Shown in pieces: positions 61,944 to 64,000 of a DNA stretch of 64,000 nt. The translations under genes and the position numbers were made by a program. The first letter of the stretch is position 1. Each line of letters opens with the position of its first letter. Source of the stretch: G963674955 sp963674955 (GTDB taxonomy: Bacteria > Desulfobacterota > Desulfovibrionia > Desulfovibrionales > Desulfovibrionaceae); the NCBI GenBank assembly GCA_963674955.2, contig CAXXKR010000001.1:434001-498000 (forward strand). The letters run 5' to 3'. The notes beneath the pieces were generated by a model. That model was not told where the DNA came from. It saw nothing but the letters and a program-made list of their open reading frames with translations, and ran no database searches.

Positions 61944-62558
61944 ATGAATATGAAGAATCGCGACCGCATGACCCGCCTTGCCGATCTGCTCTTTGAAGTC
62001 GGGATGCTCAGAAAGACCCCGCGCACCGGATATCAGTTTCTGGGCAGCGGCGGCGAAAATGTAGCCGAGCATTCCTTTCGCACGGCGGTCCTTGGCTTCA
62101 TTCTGGCCGAACTGGCCGGAGCCGACCAGTCTCGCACGGTTTTCATGTGCCTTTTCCACGATCTGCACGAAGCCAGAACCGGCGACTTCAATTACGTGAA
62201 CAAGCTTTACAACTCCAGCCGCCGCACCGAGGCTCTGGAGCATGCCCTCGGAGGCACCGGTTTCGAGGCAATCGTCTTGTCCCTTTGGGACGAACTGGAA
62301 AGGACCGATACACTTGAATCGAGACTGGCCCAGGACGCGGATCAGCTGGACCTGATCCTGAATCTCAAGGAGGAGTCGGACCTGGGCAACAAGTACGCGG
62401 ACAAGTGGATCGAGTCCGCGGTCATGCGGCTGCGCACGGACCAGGGCAGGAATCTGGCCGAGACCATCGTGACCACAGACCACACGGATTGGTGGTTTCT
62501 CGGCCCGGACCCCAAGTGGTGGTCAAACAAGAATGGGAGCAAAAAGAAGGGCGATTAA
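61944..62558 (+). CDS. HD-domain hydrolase (YfbR/HDDC2-like)
   Basis: A 204-residue HD-superfamily phosphohydrolase. The metal ligands appear in ENVAEHSFRTAVLGF and CLFHDLHEARTGDF, and QDADQLDLILNL. Relatives act as 5'-nucleotidases on deoxynucleoside monophosphates. It follows argJ by 24 bases. The C-terminus is basic and Trp-rich. Confidence 0.8.
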   Translation: MNMKNRDRMTRLADLLFEVGMLRKTPRTGYQFLGSGGENVAEHSFRTAVLGFILAELAGADQSRTVFMCLFHDLHEARTGDFNYVNKLYNSSRRTEALEHALGGTGFEAIVLSLWDELERTDTLESRLAQDADQLDLILNLKEESDLGNKYADKWIESAVMRLRTDQGRNLAETIVTTDHTDWWFLGPDPKWWSNKNGSKKKGD

Positions 62559-62793
62559 AGGATGTTGCACTTTAAATGTAACTATTTGTAACACAAATTC
62601 CTTGCCGTTTTTTTTGAATTGTCGTACAGCTTTCAGACTGTTTTCCAAGAGGTTTTTCCTCTGCGGGGAAATGTTAACTTTATAATTTTGCCGGGTTGAA
62701 TAGCTATAATGTTCTTAAAGACTTAGGGCTTATCCCTCCGTCTGTTGTACGTGCCTTCCGGCATAGCTATGAAAATGCGGTTCATAACGAGAT

Positions 62794-63600
62794 ATGTCCC
62801 ATAGGTCTGAAGCCATAATGGCTCCGTTTACCATATTGGGTGGATTCACCCTTGCCGTCCTGAGCGAAATGGGAGCCATGTTCCTTTTCCTGCTGGACTC
62901 TCTCAGGCTGATCTTTTCGTCCTGGGGACAGATTCCCAAGATCGTCAAGCAGGTCTATTTCATCGGGGTCAAGTCCATCAGCGTCATCGCCCTTATCGGG
63001 CTGTTCACGGGCATGGTCATCGGCATGCAGATGTTTTTCGCCCTGTCCAAGTTCGGTTCGGAAGGTTTTCTGGGCGCTGCGGTTTCCCTGTCCCTGATCC
63101 GCGAGCTTGGTCCGGTGCTTACGGCCATAATGGTCACGGGCCGGGCCGGTTCTAGCATAACAGCGGAGATAGGCGTCATGCGCATCTCGGAGCAGATCGA
63201 CGCCTTGTCCATCATGGACATCAATCCCATGGCCTATCTGGTCAGTCCCAAGATGGCCGCATCCATCATCGTCTTTCCAATTCTCACGGCGCTTTTCGAC
63301 CTCATCGGCATCTTCGGCGGCTGGCTGACCGGCGTGGCCCTGCTGGGCGCCAATGCCGGAGCCTACTGGTACCGCATCCAGTCCTCACTGGACTGGGCGG
63401 ATATCTACGGCGGGTTCGTCAAGTCCCTGGTCTTCGCCATAATCGTCTGCACGGTAAGCTGTTTCGAAGGCTATTTCACCCACACCCGCAAGGGCGGCGT
63501 GGGGCCGGAAGGCGTCAGCCAGTCCACCACCAGAGCGGTTGTGCTCTGCTGCGTGCTCATCCTTGTGGGCGACTACATTTCAACCTCTTTGCTCTGGTAA
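62794..63600 (+). CDS. mlaE: MlaE, ABC permease for phospholipid trafficking
   Basis: A 268-residue MlaE/YrbE permease of the system that keeps outer-membrane lipid asymmetry. ALIGLFTGMVIGMQ, FGSEGFLGAAVSLSLIRELGPVLTAIMVTGRAGSSITAEIG and the closing VVLCCVLILVGDYIS are family features. The start may be 62794 or ATG 62818. A TATAAT at 62705-62710 in the 235-base upstream gap may mark a promoter. The ATPase gene follows, overlapping its stop by one base. Confidence 0.92.
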   Translation: MSHRSEAIMAPFTILGGFTLAVLSEMGAMFLFLLDSLRLIFSSWGQIPKIVKQVYFIGVKSISVIALIGLFTGMVIGMQMFFALSKFGSEGFLGAAVSLSLIRELGPVLTAIMVTGRAGSSITAEIGVMRISEQIDALSIMDINPMAYLVSPKMAASIIVFPILTALFDLIGIFGGWLTGVALLGANAGAYWYRIQSSLDWADIYGGFVKSLVFAIIVCTVSCFEGYFTHTRKGGVGPEGVSQSTTRAVVLCCVLILVGDYISTSLLW

Positions 63601-64000
63601 TGGTCATGGAGAATTTCTGGAGCGCCACAGCGGACGGGGGACAGCCCGACATCACTCTCAAGGATTTGACCATCGGTTATGGACAGACGCCAGTGGTCAA
63701 GGGGTTGAACGCGGTTCTTCCCGGGGGCAGGATTTCCGTGATCCTCGGCGGGTCCGGCAGCGGAAAGTCAACGCTGCTCAAGCACATCCTGAGACTCAAC
63801 GCGCCTCTGTCCGGCTCGATCTTCCTTGGCGAGCACGACATGCACGCCCTCAAGGGCAAGGCCTTGCACTGCGTCAAGCAGCAGATCGGCGTCCTGTTTC
63901 AGGACGGCGCCCTGCTCGGCTCCATGACCCTGGCCGAAAATGTGGCCCTGCCGCTCAGGGAGCATACAAGGCTCAAGGAGCATGAAATTTCTGAAATCGT
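63600..64000 (+). CDS. mlaF: MlaF, ABC ATPase for phospholipid trafficking (5' part)
   Basis: The gene runs off the right edge. The visible 133 residues start at ATG 63600 (or 63606) and read GYGQTPVVKGLNAVLPGG, Walker A GGSGSGKST and the Q-loop region IGVLFQDGALLGSMTLAENVALPL, which is typical of MlaF. It pairs with MlaE. Confidence 0.88.
   Translation, partial: MVMENFWSATADGGQPDITLKDLTIGYGQTPVVKGLNAVLPGGRISVILGGSGSGKSTLLKHILRLNAPLSGSIFLGEHDMHALKGKALHCVKQQIGVLFQDGALLGSMTLAENVALPLREHTRLKEHEISEI

Noticed and set aside
62705..62710. TATAAT upstream of mlaE as a full promoter
   Set aside because: No matching -35 box lies 16-18 bases upstream, so it is only mentioned with mlaE.

Overview
The window comes from the chromosome of a GC-rich sulfate-reducing deltaproteobacterium, most likely in the Desulfovibrionales (Desulfovibrio or Pseudodesulfovibrio-like). 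The main evidence is a complete dsrMKJOP operon for the membrane complex of dissimilatory sulfite reduction. Supporting signs are a GlcD/GlcF-type oxidase pair, a partial mannose-family PTS (IID, HPr, EI), and a giant acyl-CoA dehydratase activase-like protein. No rRNA, tRNA, CRISPR array, prophage or insertion sequence was recognised.

Layout. 1-5.8 kb: the 5' part of hflK (minus), a phosphomannomutase/phosphoglucomutase, and a MacA-MacB-type export operon with a sulfotransferase gene inside it. 5.7-7.1 kb: a single AT-richer AAA ATPase gene framed by two near-identical copies of the 3' end of the MacB-type permease gene. 7.1-8.9 kb: umuDC behind a promoter with an SOS-like palindrome. 9-13.9 kb: a livKHMGF branched-chain amino acid ABC operon ending in a strong terminator. 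14-15.9 kb: a tandem universal stress protein, a TPM-like membrane protein and RNase HI. 15.9-21.5 kb, minus strand: galE, then a radical SAM / RNase G / QueH / HemW cluster. 21.5-23.5 kb: a TrmI-type tRNA methyltransferase and a lipoprotein, followed by a nested palindromic repeat. 23.9-29.7 kb, minus: dsrP, dsrO, dsrJ, dsrK, dsrM and an RsbRD-N domain protein at the head of the operon. 30-34.6 kb: a B12-binding radical SAM protein, sfsA, small proteins, an EamA transporter and a thioesterase. 34.8-41.6 kb, minus: the 1,395-residue tandem activase, a polytopic membrane protein and an M48 protease. 41.9-48.9 kb: ffh, rpsP, khpA, rimM, trmD (fused to a second SPOUT-type methyltransferase), rplS, rnhB and yraN, interrupted by an opposite-strand amidohydrolase gene. 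48.9-60.6 kb: two paralogous membrane-anchored SGNH hydrolases, rsmI, PTS IID-HPr-EI, smpB, glcD-glcF-like genes and secA. 60.7-64 kb: argJ, an HD hydrolase, and mlaE-mlaF, the last cut by the window edge.

Most genes form tight operons with 1-4 base stop/start overlaps, and many use GTG or TTG starts. The most unusual items are the repeat-flanked single-gene AAA segment, the gene inserted between rimM and trmD, the TrmD fusion, the tandem activase with duplicated Fe-S cysteines, and the SGNH paralog pair. All product calls rest on motif recognition by eye; no database search was run.
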